This document shows positions 53,049 to 62,139 of a stretch of DNA of 64,000 nucleotides, in pieces. Source of the DNA: an uncultured Chryseobacterium sp. (GTDB lineage: Bacteria > Bacteroidota > Bacteroidia > Flavobacteriales > Weeksellaceae); the NCBI GenBank assembly GCA_913778085.1, contig CAJYXJ010000004.1, forward strand, positions 27,346 to 91,345. The letters are read 5' to 3'. The notes below the pieces were generated by a model. That model did not search any database and had not been told where the DNA came from. It was given only the letters and a program-made list of their open reading frames with translations. Position 1 is the first letter of the stretch. Each line of letters begins with the position of its first letter. Both the position numbers and the translations under genes were made by a program.

Positions 53049-53348
53049 ATGATATCTGAAAACAGTGAACAGGAACAGGAAAGAAGACTGGAGCAGAGAG
53101 AATATCAGCCCAGTGAAGATATTTTCAATCAGGAAGACCATATTCCTCTGGACGGCGACGGAAGACCGGTTTACAACGAAAAAGAGGAAACCGATGAAGA
53201 TAAAATAGACAAAGGACTCGATATTCCCGGAACGGAAGATGATGATGAAATGGAGGAAATAGGTGCGGAGGACGAGGAAAACAATTACTGGAGCATGAGC
53301 GATAACGACGACGATCATGAAGAACAAAATGATGATGTGTTAACGTAA
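53049..53348 (+). CDS. Small highly acidic protein of unknown function
   Basis: A 99-residue protein in which Asp and Glu make up over a third of all residues, with runs such as EDDDEMEEIGAEDEE and SDNDDDHEEQNDD. It has no hydrophobic core and is probably disordered. It starts 48 nt after the dehydrogenase gene and ends in its own terminator. No family is recognised; the clean gene structure argues that it is real. Confidence 0.7.
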   Translation: MISENSEQEQERRLEQREYQPSEDIFNQEDHIPLDGDGRPVYNEKEETDEDKIDKGLDIPGTEDDDEMEEIGAEDEENNYWSMSDNDDDHEEQNDDVLT

Positions 53349-53372
53349 TGTCTCTTTTGCAAGCATAATGTG

Positions 53373-53404
53373 AACCTTACTTTAAGAAGTAAGGTTTTTT
53401 TTAT
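53373..53404 (+). terminator. Terminator after the acidic protein gene
   Basis: A perfect 10-bp stem (AACCTTACTT / AAGTAAGGTT) with a TAAG loop runs into T residues. Confidence 0.9.
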
Positions 53405-53549
53405 GCAGCACTTATGATTTAAATTATTGAAATACAATTTTATACACTTTTATGGTATTAAATTAACATAAATAAATGGTTATGATTGAAAATTGTATCT
53501 TAAAAAGTATTAATTTTATCTCTAAAAGGGGAAAAACAAATATACGATT

Positions 53550-56500
53550 ATGGGGAAAATTTTACGTTTTTTATTGATACTTATCAGTGCTTACGGATCT
53601 TCGCAGGTGCCCGGCAGCGTGAAAGTGAAAGACAACTCTGGAAATGAGAGTTTCAATGTAACCTGTACCAATACACTTGATGCCAACGGCTGCATCGCAC
53701 TTAATGTGGAATATCCTGTTATCAGACAGACTATTGGATATGAGGTGTCTTCCGAAGCCTATACGCCGCCGGTTCCTATGAATCAGGGAACTTCACTGAA
53801 TGCCAATTATGACGATCTTTTTGCGGCAAAACTGGACATGCCATTTAAATTCTGTTTTTACAACCAATATTTTCAATCGCTGGTTGTAGGCTCCAACGGG
53901 ATGGTAACTTTTGATCTGAGCCAGTTGGGAAATATTAATTATCCGAATGTCCAGTGGACTAATCCCAATACCGGTTTGCCGAAAAATTCGGTCTTCGGGG
54001 TATATCATGACATGGTTTTCTCGTCAACCGACCCTTCGGAAATCTATTATACCACCATCGGAACTGCGCCTTTCAGAAAGTTTGTCATCAGCTTTTACGA
54101 AGGAAGGATTGCAGGATGCACCGAGCGTTCTTCCTCGCAGATCGTACTTCATGAGACAACGAATGTGATTGAAGTGTTTGTGGATAAAAAGCCTACGCCG
54201 TGTCCGACAAGGAAATTCCCAAATGCTTTGATCGGAGTGATCAACAGCGACGGAACACAGGGGGTTTCTCCGGCCAGCAGGAATACGGGGAACTGGCAGG
54301 CACAACAGGAAGGCTGGAGATTCAATCCGCTTGGAAACGTGATCCAGCCGCAGGTAACGTGGACGAATTCGGCAGGACAGACGGTAGCTACCGGTATTCA
54401 GGCAACAATATGCCCAACACAAAGCGATGTCTTTACGGCAAATGTTACCTTCAACAGTTGTGGAAACGAGAATCTCACTTTAACGGATGATTTTCCGCTC
54501 ACTTTCGATGCTACCTATCCGGCAGCTAAGAATTATACGCAGGATTTCTGTGGAAATGCTCCTGTAAACCTTACGCTTAACAGTTTTCAGGCAAATGTAA
54601 CGACTCAGAATCCTGCCAACTTTACTTTCAGCTTTCATACCAGTCTTCAGAATGCACAGAATAATGTAGGGGCATTACCGAACAATTATACATTAAATGC
54701 CAATACGGTGTTGTATGTCAGGATCCAGAATCCCAATGTTCCGACTTGTTACAGGGTTGCTGTTTTAACACTGAATTTACTTACCAGAGCTCTCCTGAAA
54801 AATACCGTGGAGATTTGTGATACGAACAACGACGGGGCGGAACCCAATTATAATTTAAGTGCGTTGAATACCGAGCTTTTCCCGCCGGGAACCACCGGAA
54901 TTTCATATTTCGCAACCCAGTCAAATGCACAGAATAATACCAATCCTCTCACAACCGCCAGTATCACGGCCAATACCCAGATCTGGGTAAGGCTGGTGGA
55001 CGGAAACTGTACCTACATTTTAGGGCCTGTAAGCTTTCAGTTCAGGCCGGGTGTAAATATGAACTCACCGATCAATTTTCCTTTTACGATCTGTGATATT
55101 AATGCCGATAATCAGGAACCTTTCGATTTTCCTTTAAATATCGGTCCGCTCATTACGACCCAGCCGGGAGCAACCTTTGCCGCTTATGCCACGTATGACG
55201 AGGCTTTCAGCGGATTGGGTACGGTTTTAAATACGATTAAAGAAGGAACCTATATGGTCTATGTAAGGGTACAGATCCCGAACGGCTGTTTTGCCGTAGC
55301 GACCGTCAATATGAATATTACCTTCACAAAAATCCAGGCCAATGATAAGACGGAGTACATCTGTTTCAACGGAACGGATGATATCAGTGTGAATCTAAAT
55401 ACACTTTCCGCAGGCATGCTCCTTTCGCCCACTACAGTTCCGGTTACTGAATATTATTACACATTTATCAGTGCGACATTGGGCAACAACCCGATCAGCC
55501 CGAACCAGACTATTACCACGGACGGGAATTTCGTGACGCAGACCTTTTATGTGCGCTTTGAAAATTCAGATGATTGCTATACGATCCGTCCGATCAACGT
55601 AAATCTAGTACATCCGATGATTGTTCAGTCCAGCTTTACGGTGTGCGATGTCAATAACGATAACTCGGAGAATATTCAGCTGTCTCAGTTTTCTTCAGCT
55701 ATTATCGGTAATCAGAACGCGACGACCACCTTTTATCTCACGGCTGCAGATGCAGCAAACGGTACCAATCCGGTGAATACCTATACCCTGAACGGAAGTA
55801 AGCAGTTTTTTGTTAAAATCAACTCTTACAACTGTCAGCAGGTCTATCCTTTTACCGTAAGTTTAACCTCGACACCGGTGGTAAACCCTGTGGTGACGAT
55901 TAACCTGACAAACATTTGCGATAATAATAATGACGGTATTGAAATCTATAATCTAACCAATGCGCAGAGCCAGATCTCTTCCAGCGCGAACGTCAGCTTT
56001 ACCTATTACTTGAACTATAATGCCGGTACACAGATTTTTTCCAATGAGATTACAAACCCTTCTCAGTTTACGGTTTCAGGAGGAAGCGCAACGGTTTTTG
56101 TGAAAGTTAAATTTAATAACAACGAATGTTTCTCGGTTTCTAAGCTGAATGTCATCATGACGTTTTTACCTACGGTTGTGCTGAACAATGCCACTTTAAA
56201 CCGATGTGACGAAGATTTCAACCTTAGCGAAACCTTCCAGCTAAACGATGCCATTTCGCAGATGTTCCTTGCGTCACAGAATACTTACACGCTGTCCAAT
56301 ATAACGGTAACCTATTACAACACGGCTGCCGACGCCAATGCCGGCAATCCTTCCACGCAGATCGGAAATACCGTAACCACCAATGTTTCAACGGTACAGG
56401 TTTGGGCACGCTTCCAGGCAAACACCACCGGTTGCTATTCGGTAGCGCCAATCCAGCTGAATACTTTTTTCCCGCCTAAATCCATCAATTCTACGATTAC

Positions 56501-57749
56501 GGTTTGCGACGAAAACCTGGACGGAAGCTATGAAGTCAACCTGCTGAATTTTACCAATCAGATGGTGGATCTTCCAAACCCAAGCAATGTGTTTACTTTT
56601 TACCTTACCCAGCAGGATGCACAGAACAATGTAAACCCAATCGCAAATCCTTCCAATTTTACGGCTAATCCTTTCCCTGCAAAGATTTGGGTACGGGTTC
56701 AGAATATTCCGGGATGCCAGGATATAGCCACGGTTAGTTTTATTTTAGGAAACAAACTGACTTTACAGAACGGCGGTCCGTTTCAGCTTGCCGCATGTGA
56801 CACCGGAAACAATGGTACGGAAAATGTAGACCTCACGCAGTTCCAGAATCAGATCTATACAGGATCCAACGTTACCTTTACTTATTATCCGTCCCTTACA
56901 GACCTTAATGCCGGTACAAATGCAATTGCGACGCCTTCCAGCTATACCTATACTCAGGGCACAAGTTCCGATACGGTATATGTAAAAGTAAGCGCTCCGG
57001 GATCGTGTCCGAATGTCGTAGAGATTAAACTCTCATTGAAAAACACTCCGGTATTCGATATTCCGACCCTGTATTTCTGTCCTGAAGGCACCCTGGATTA
57101 TAAGGTAAATATAGAAGGCTATACCATTACAAGTTATACCTGGACGAATCCTTCTGGACAGGTGATCTCCACTACCGATACCATTACCGGTATTAAAGTC
57201 GTGGGAACGTATACGCTTACAGTTACCGCCAGCAACGGATGTTCATACACCGATACTTTTGAAGTTAAGCATTATGAAGTTCCGGTCATCGAAAGTCTGG
57301 AATTCAACGGAAGCAATGCGATCGTTCACGCTACAGGAACCAAGCCGATGCTGTATTCCATCGACGGGATAAACTGGCAGTCTTCCAACATGTTCTATAA
57401 CCTTCCGACAGGCATTACCACTTTTTACGTGAAATATGCAGGCAGCGACTGTATCGTGAAACAACAGGGCGTTGTTCTGGATATAAAAAATGCCATCACG
57501 CCGAACGGCGATGGAATGAATGACCAGTGGATCGTTAAAAACCTTCAGGTGTTCGGGAACAGAATGTCGACCGTTAAAATATTCGACCGTTATCAGGCCC
57601 TGATATTCGAGCAGAGTTCCAACACCCAATTCTTATGGGACGGAACCATTAAAGGAAGGGCTATCCCGACTTCCAGTTATTGGTACGTAATCACTCTTCC
57701 GGACGGAAGAACCTTCACGGGATGGATTTTGGTTAAAAATAATAACTAA
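53550..57749 (+). CDS. Large surface protein with internal repeats and T9SS type B (gliding-motility-type) C-terminal domain
   Basis: A 1399-residue exported protein. After the signal peptide (ending YGSSQ) comes a beta-rich N-terminal domain of about 260 residues (YDDLFAAKLDMPFKFCFYNQYFQSL, GSNGMVTFD), then about eight units of roughly 90-100 residues, each opened by a Cys-Asp core: ICDTNNDGAEPN, ICDINADNQEPF, VCDVNNDNSENI, ICDNNNDGIEI, RCDEDFNLSETF, VCDENLDGSYEV and ACDTGNNGTENV. It ends with a T9SS type B domain (NAITPNGDGMNDQW, KIFDRYQALIFE, TSSYWYVITLPDGRTFTGWILVKNNN). It is a surface adhesin or matrix protein candidate. Confidence 0.93.
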   Translation: MGKILRFLLILISAYGSSQVPGSVKVKDNSGNESFNVTCTNTLDANGCIALNVEYPVIRQTIGYEVSSEAYTPPVPMNQGTSLNANYDDLFAAKLDMPFKFCFYNQYFQSLVVGSNGMVTFDLSQLGNINYPNVQWTNPNTGLPKNSVFGVYHDMVFSSTDPSEIYYTTIGTAPFRKFVISFYEGRIAGCTERSSSQIVLHETTNVIEVFVDKKPTPCPTRKFPNALIGVINSDGTQGVSPASRNTGNWQAQQEGWRFNPLGNVIQPQVTWTNSAGQTVATGIQATICPTQSDVFTANVTFNSCGNENLTLTDDFPLTFDATYPAAKNYTQDFCGNAPVNLTLNSFQANVTTQNPANFTFSFHTSLQNAQNNVGALPNNYTLNANTVLYVRIQNPNVPTCYRVAVLTLNLLTRALLKNTVEICDTNNDGAEPNYNLSALNTELFPPGTTGISYFATQSNAQNNTNPLTTASITANTQIWVRLVDGNCTYILGPVSFQFRPGVNMNSPINFPFTICDINADNQEPFDFPLNIGPLITTQPGATFAAYATYDEAFSGLGTVLNTIKEGTYMVYVRVQIPNGCFAVATVNMNITFTKIQANDKTEYICFNGTDDISVNLNTLSAGMLLSPTTVPVTEYYYTFISATLGNNPISPNQTITTDGNFVTQTFYVRFENSDDCYTIRPINVNLVHPMIVQSSFTVCDVNNDNSENIQLSQFSSAIIGNQNATTTFYLTAADAANGTNPVNTYTLNGSKQFFVKINSYNCQQVYPFTVSLTSTPVVNPVVTINLTNICDNNNDGIEIYNLTNAQSQISSSANVSFTYYLNYNAGTQIFSNEITNPSQFTVSGGSATVFVKVKFNNNECFSVSKLNVIMTFLPTVVLNNATLNRCDEDFNLSETFQLNDAISQMFLASQNTYTLSNITVTYYNTAADANAGNPSTQIGNTVTTNVSTVQVWARFQANTTGCYSVAPIQLNTFFPPKSINSTITVCDENLDGSYEVNLLNFTNQMVDLPNPSNVFTFYLTQQDAQNNVNPIANPSNFTANPFPAKIWVRVQNIPGCQDIATVSFILGNKLTLQNGGPFQLAACDTGNNGTENVDLTQFQNQIYTGSNVTFTYYPSLTDLNAGTNAIATPSSYTYTQGTSSDTVYVKVSAPGSCPNVVEIKLSLKNTPVFDIPTLYFCPEGTLDYKVNIEGYTITSYTWTNPSGQVISTTDTITGIKVVGTYTLTVTASNGCSYTDTFEVKHYEVPVIESLEFNGSNAIVHATGTKPMLYSIDGINWQSSNMFYNLPTGITTFYVKYAGSDCIVKQQGVVLDIKNAITPNGDGMNDQWIVKNLQVFGNRMSTVKIFDRYQALIFEQSSNTQFLWDGTIKGRAIPTSSYWYVITLPDGRTFTGWILVKNNN

Positions 57750-57791
57750 ATAAATGATCTTAAGTAGTTATAAGTAATGATCAGGATAAAA

Positions 57792-57831
57792 AAATATAGT
57801 TGTCGGAATAATCTGGCAACTATATTTTTTA
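57792..57831 (+). terminator. Terminator of the type B surface protein gene
   Basis: AAATATAGTTGTC and GGCAACTATATTT pair over 13 bp with one G-T pair and are followed by T residues. Confidence 0.8.
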
Positions 57832-58380
57832 TTGGAACCCGGCCTTATTGTTTACAGACCGGTTTTTAAATTAAAGTGAATTCGGCTGTATTTGATTTAT
57901 TTTCAGCAGCTTTCTGAAATAGAAGATCGGAGTTCGATTCTGTGAGTAAGGATTTTAAATAGAACTTTTATTGATCGTTATCCAACTGTTTAATGGATAC
58001 CGTTAACAATAATGCTGACAGGAGAAATTTCCGGTATCAGGCTTCCTTCTTCCAGTCTGTTAATCTGATCCTAATTTCATGTTGGCGTTAAATCAAATTT
58101 TTATCGGAATATTTAATATCATGATTTTAATCATATCGCAGATGCCGGATTCGGGACCATCTGCGTCTTTTGCTGTACATACTTCCGTTATTGCAGCATG
58201 CAAAGAAAAATTCCGCCTTTGGTTTCTTATCAGTGAATTTGGATTTTTCTTCTTCCGGGCATCTTTAGTAAATATATGGGCATAATATTTGGTCTGTGTG
58301 AAAAGAATAATCGAAAACTTTTGAGCATGGGTATCAGAAGTCATTCCGATTTGTAAAATGTGAAAGTAATATTATGCTTT
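57832..58380. other. Intergenic region with no supported gene
   Basis: A 549-nt stretch. A 68-residue plus-strand frame (58079-58285) and an 83-residue minus-strand frame (58093-58344) overlap each other and lack family-like sequence, so neither is accepted. No hairpin or promoter of consensus quality was found. Confidence 0.5.
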
Positions 58381-59895
58381 ATGGATGACAATAATCTCGA
58401 ACTTTATTTAAAAGCACTGGATTCCGCAAATTCAGGAATTATTATAACAGACAATAGTCTGCCGGATAATCCTATCATTTACTGTAACAAGGCCTTTGAA
58501 AAAATTACAGGATATAGCCATGAAGAAATTATCGGCCACAACTGCCGTTTTCTGCAGATGAAAGACCGTAACCAGCCCGAACGTACCATTTTGAAGAAAC
58601 ATATCGAAGAAGGAGAAGAATGCCGGGTTGAAATCAGAAATTACAAAAAAAACGGAGATCTGTTCTGGAATGAACTTTATATTTCTCCGGTAAAAGATGC
58701 CAAAGGAACCATTACCCATTTTATTGGCGTTCAGAACGATGTTACCGACCGTAAAAAGGCAGAACAGGATCTTAGGGAAGAAAAAGCCAGCGTTGAGAAA
58801 AAGATAAGCGAACGTACCCAGGAACTTCAGGAAAATGAAGCTTTCCTATCCAGTATCATTCAGACGGTAAGGGAAAGTCTGCTGGTACTTGACCCCGAGT
58901 TCAGGGTCATCAGTGTAAATTCTTATTTTCTTAAAACCTTTAAGGTGACCGAAGAGGAGACGATAGGCCAAGTTTTGTACGAACTGGGAAACCATCAGTG
59001 GGATATCGAATCCCTGCGGGAACTTTTAATAAAAATATTACCTACCAATAATCCGGTGATCGACTTCGAGGTGGATCACGATTTTCCTTACATCGGCAGG
59101 AAGCTTATGTTGCTGAATGCCTACCGGATCGAGTTTGACGGGCAGTATAAGGATAGAATCCTGCTGGCCATTGAAGATATTACGGATAAGAGGGAAATAG
59201 ACCGTCGTAAAGATGATTTTCTTTCCATAGCCAGCCATGAACTGAAAACACCGCTCACCACAATAAAAACCCTTGTCCAGCTGCTTGAAAGAATGCTTGA
59301 AAAGGGGATTGATGATAAATTCAGATCTACGCTCCACAAAGTATCCGTCAATATCGAAAGGCTCAATAATCTGATTACCGAATTGCTGGATACTTCAAAA
59401 ATACATTCGGGCAATATCGAAATCAACAGAAAACCATTTGAAATTAATGACCTTATCCATGAGACGTTAGAGAACAGCATGTTCAGTACTTCGTCGCACC
59501 GTATCGAGATCAAAGGAAGCACTACTGCAATTGTAGAAGGGGATGAAATAAAAATATCCCAGGTGCTCAACAACATAATTTCCAATGCCGTTAAATATTC
59601 CCCGGAAGCCGATAAAATAGAAGTTCTTTTAGGAAATGTCGGGAATTTTGTAAAAGTCTCGGTAAAAGATTTTGGCGTAGGAATTGATTATGATGACAAA
59701 TCCAGGATCTTCGAAAGATTTTTCAGGGTAAAAGATGTGCAGCAGAAATTCTCGGGGCTGGGCATCGGGCTGTATGTAAGCCAGGAAATTATTAAGATGC
59801 ACGGTGGTACGATCTGGGTGGAAAGCGAGGTCGGAAGCGGGTCTGTTTTTAGTTTTACATTACCGATTTTAAAAATGAAGAAAAGTGAGAAATAA
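58381..59895 (+). CDS. LOV-domain (blue-light) sensor histidine kinase
   Basis: A 504-residue soluble sensor kinase. Residues 5-122 are a LOV-type PAS domain: GHNCRFLQ at 52-59 with the photoactive Cys55, NYKKNGDLFWNELYISPV and FIGVQNDVT, which keep the FMN-contacting Asn and Gln residues. A coiled coil (125-155) joins it to a second PAS (about 157-270), then HisKA with phospho-His286 in LSIASHELKTPL, and the ATPase with N box NNIISNAVKYS, DFGVGID and GLGIGLYVS. There is no membrane segment. The ATG at 58381 is chosen over a GTG at 58360. The next gene overlaps its end. Confidence 0.9.
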   Translation: MDDNNLELYLKALDSANSGIIITDNSLPDNPIIYCNKAFEKITGYSHEEIIGHNCRFLQMKDRNQPERTILKKHIEEGEECRVEIRNYKKNGDLFWNELYISPVKDAKGTITHFIGVQNDVTDRKKAEQDLREEKASVEKKISERTQELQENEAFLSSIIQTVRESLLVLDPEFRVISVNSYFLKTFKVTEEETIGQVLYELGNHQWDIESLRELLIKILPTNNPVIDFEVDHDFPYIGRKLMLLNAYRIEFDGQYKDRILLAIEDITDKREIDRRKDDFLSIASHELKTPLTTIKTLVQLLERMLEKGIDDKFRSTLHKVSVNIERLNNLITELLDTSKIHSGNIEINRKPFEINDLIHETLENSMFSTSSHRIEIKGSTTAIVEGDEIKISQVLNNIISNAVKYSPEADKIEVLLGNVGNFVKVSVKDFGVGIDYDDKSRIFERFFRVKDVQQKFSGLGIGLYVSQEIIKMHGGTIWVESEVGSGSVFSFTLPILKMKKSEK

Positions 59896-60247
59896 AGTTA
59901 TATTAGTGTGTGACGATGAAGAAGGAATACTGGATGTCGTCGAGATGATGTTGGATGCCGAAGGTTTTACGGTAAAAACCGAACTGGAAAGCACCCATGT
60001 CTTTGACCGTATCAGGGAACATGCTCCGGATCTGCTGATCGTCGACCTCTGGATGCCCGTGATGTCAGGTGATGAGGTAATCCGCAAAATCAGGGGAAAT
60101 GAAGAAATGAAATCTCTGCCGATTATGGTGATGTCGGCGAGCCGCGACGGGGAAGGAATTGCTTTCGAAGCAGGTGCCGATACCTTTATTTCCAAGCCTT
60201 TCGATATCAATGCCTTTGTGGGAAAAGTAAATACGCTGATCGGATAG
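59885..60247 (+). CDS. Single-domain response regulator, partner of the LOV kinase
   Basis: A 120-residue receiver domain with no output domain. It has the acidic pair CDDEE (Asp10, Asp11), phospho-acceptor Asp54 in LLIVDLWMPVMSG, the Ser/Thr in MVMSASRDG and the Lys in FISKPFD. The GTG start lies 11 bases inside the end of the kinase gene, so translation is coupled and it is almost certainly a direct phosphotransfer target. With no DNA-binding part, it should act by protein interaction or phosphorelay. Confidence 0.92.
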   Translation: MRNKVILVCDDEEGILDVVEMMLDAEGFTVKTELESTHVFDRIREHAPDLLIVDLWMPVMSGDEVIRKIRGNEEMKSLPIMVMSASRDGEGIAFEAGADTFISKPFDINAFVGKVNTLIG

Positions 60248-60303
60248 ACGATTGGTAATCCATATAGCGTCGAAATTCTTAAATTATATTATTCTTTGTC
60301 AGC

Positions 60304-60684
60304 ATGTTGATACGAAAAGAGAAAAAGAGAAAAATCCTTATTTTTGACGATGATGTCATGACCCTTGAGGTTATTTCTCTGATTTTTAGCGAGAAAGGAT
60401 ATGAGGTTTCCGTATCGGAAACTACGTACAATATTCTCGGAATCGTGGATCAGATTAAGCCGGATTTAATTATCATGGATAACTGGATCCCGGATCGGGG
60501 TGGGGTAGAAGCGACTCTTCTTCTGAAAAATAATGAAAAATATTCTGCAATCCCTGTATTGTTTATCAGTGCTAATATCGATATTGAAAAGCTTGCATCC
60601 TACTCCTATGCCAACGATTATATCCAGAAACCTTTTGACCTGGATCATTTTGAGCAGAAAGTCACCTTTTTACTGAATATATAG
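60304..60684 (+). CDS. Single-domain response regulator, second copy
   Basis: A 126-residue receiver domain with phospho-acceptor Asp59 in DLIIMDNWIPDRGG, acidic pair FDDD (15-17), LFISANID with the conserved Ser, and QKPFDLDHF with the Lys. It starts 57 nt after the first receiver and is on the same strand, so it probably belongs to the LOV kinase unit. It lacks an output domain too. Confidence 0.9.
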   Translation: MLIRKEKKRKILIFDDDVMTLEVISLIFSEKGYEVSVSETTYNILGIVDQIKPDLIIMDNWIPDRGGVEATLLLKNNEKYSAIPVLFISANIDIEKLASYSYANDYIQKPFDLDHFEQKVTFLLNI

Positions 60685-60694
60685 TTCTCATCAA

Positions 60695-61180
60695 TTATCC
60701 GTACTTTTTTTTCCATTCGACTTTCAATTGCTTGTAATAGGGGTAATCTTCCGCTTCTTTCCATTTTTTGTAGAAGATCTCAGCGGATTTCGCTTTTTCA
60801 GGATCTCCCGATCCACGTTCAAGCTGTTCATAATTATTTGAAGAATCATATTTCTTTCCGCCTTTATAATTAAAGTACCGTCTTGCCCGGGTAAAGCCCA
60901 TCTGCAGATATTTCCTTGCCATATCCGCACCCACGAAATCATCTTCTTTAAGATATAGGAGAAAAAGATCAAATATTTTCTCCGAACTTTCCGAAGCAAT
61001 TTTTTCATCTTTAAAACGCCAGTATTTTCCGATCTCACTCTTGTAGGGTTCACAGATCAAAACTCCTTGTTCACCTTTGCCTATCCGGTATAATTCAGGA
61101 TGATGGCGGTAGTTGATATCAGGTTTCCATCCATAATTTTTGGCATTGAAATTCAGGTAACTTGGCGTTGTTTTTTTCAT
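60695..61180 (-). CDS. DUF4385 family protein
   Basis: A 161-residue cytoplasmic protein with the DUF4385 signature: DINYRHHPELYRIGKGEQGVLICEPYKSEI near 21-50, KYWRFKDEKIA, and DDFVGADMARKYLQMGFTRARRYFNYKGG. The family is widespread in bacteria and some eukaryotes and has no known function. It converges on the second response regulator with a gap of 10 nt. Confidence 0.88.
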   Translation of the reverse strand: MKKTTPSYLNFNAKNYGWKPDINYRHHPELYRIGKGEQGVLICEPYKSEIGKYWRFKDEKIASESSEKIFDLFLLYLKEDDFVGADMARKYLQMGFTRARRYFNYKGGKKYDSSNNYEQLERGSGDPEKAKSAEIFYKKWKEAEDYPYYKQLKVEWKKKYG

Positions 61181-61452
61181 GAGATGTAGGGTTGAAGCAA
61201 GGTTTATTTTTAGGCTAAGCGTGATATCGAATGCGAGAGTAATTCTAACTTATTTAATGTAGTTTTCAGCATTGAAATGTTATCCTTACATCCAAGCATC
61301 AGTGTGATTTTTCATATTCACTATGTAGATAAATTCTCAAAAATAGGGCCACTTCATTTAGAAAAGATAACTCTTATCATTGAAAATAAGAATACCACAA
61401 AAGCTGGCATAATAATTTCAGGGTATTTAAGCTGATTTTAAAAAGAGCTGTT

Positions 61453-61713
61453 ATGAATGGAAAATTTATCAGGATACTGGGATGGGTTGCTACGGTAACG
61501 GCAATGGCCATGTATTTTTCTTATATCCCCCAAATCTCCGGGAATCTGAACGGCCATAAAGGCGACTGGCTTCAGCCGTTGGTTGCCGCCATCAACTGCA
61601 GCCTTTGGGTGACATACGGATTTATCCAAAAGCCTAAAAAAGACTGGCCCATTGTGGTGGCCAATTCCCCGGGTGTATTTTTTGGGTTATTCGCGTTTAT
61701 CACTGCACTGTAA
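61453..61713 (+). CDS. SemiSWEET-family sugar transporter
   Basis: An 86-residue membrane protein, one triple-helix bundle of the SWEET/PQ-loop type, which works as a dimer for passive sugar transport. It has the PQ signature in MYFSYIPQISGNLNGHKGDW, followed by LQPLVAAINCSLWVTYGF and WPIVVANSPGVFFGLFAFITAL. The NCSLWVTYG block, with its Asn and Trp in the middle helix, is typical of bacterial SemiSWEETs. It is a single gene flanked by gaps of about 270 and 430 nt. Confidence 0.85.
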   Translation: MNGKFIRILGWVATVTAMAMYFSYIPQISGNLNGHKGDWLQPLVAAINCSLWVTYGFIQKPKKDWPIVVANSPGVFFGLFAFITAL

Positions 61714-62095
61714 GCCATCCATCAAACCTTTTCTGCTTAAAAGTTATTTTACAGTTTTGACTTGTGCTGCAAATTACGCCAACCTGCTTAGTAGTATAAT
61801 GAACCCAGTCGTATTAAATTTATCTTCAGATAATTATTGGAATAAAAAGATGGGTATTCAGTTCCGTGAATCAGGATTTTAACTAGGTATCCTATTTAAT
61901 TTGATAATCAATACCTTTGATATAAATGTTAAAAAAAGGAACTTCCTTTATCGATTATCCCTTTTCCAGTCTCCTAATCCGGTTTCTTTCCGGGTTCAGG
62001 TTAAACTTAATTTCTAAAGATAAAGAATAAAACCAAATTTAGAAAAGCCCTTAAAATCTTAATGTTTTTGGAAAAGGTGTAAAACAAAACATGAA
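61714..62095. other. Intergenic region with no supported gene
   Basis: About 380 nt between the SemiSWEET gene and the DUF892 gene terminator. A 76-residue frame at 61652-61882 overlaps the SemiSWEET gene and has no family-like features. Confidence 0.5.
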
Positions 62096-62117
62096 AAGCA
62101 GGCTTAAAAACCTGCTT
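62096..62117 (-). terminator. Probable terminator of the DUF892 gene
   Basis: AAGCAGG and CCTGCTT pair over 7 bp around an 8-nt loop; read on the minus strand a TTTTC tail follows. Confidence 0.65.
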
Positions 62118-62139
62118 CACATATTTAATAATTCGATGG

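Noticed and set aside
58079-58344. Two overlapping small frames upstream of the LOV kinase
   Set aside because: They overlap on opposite strands, have no conserved features and no promoter.
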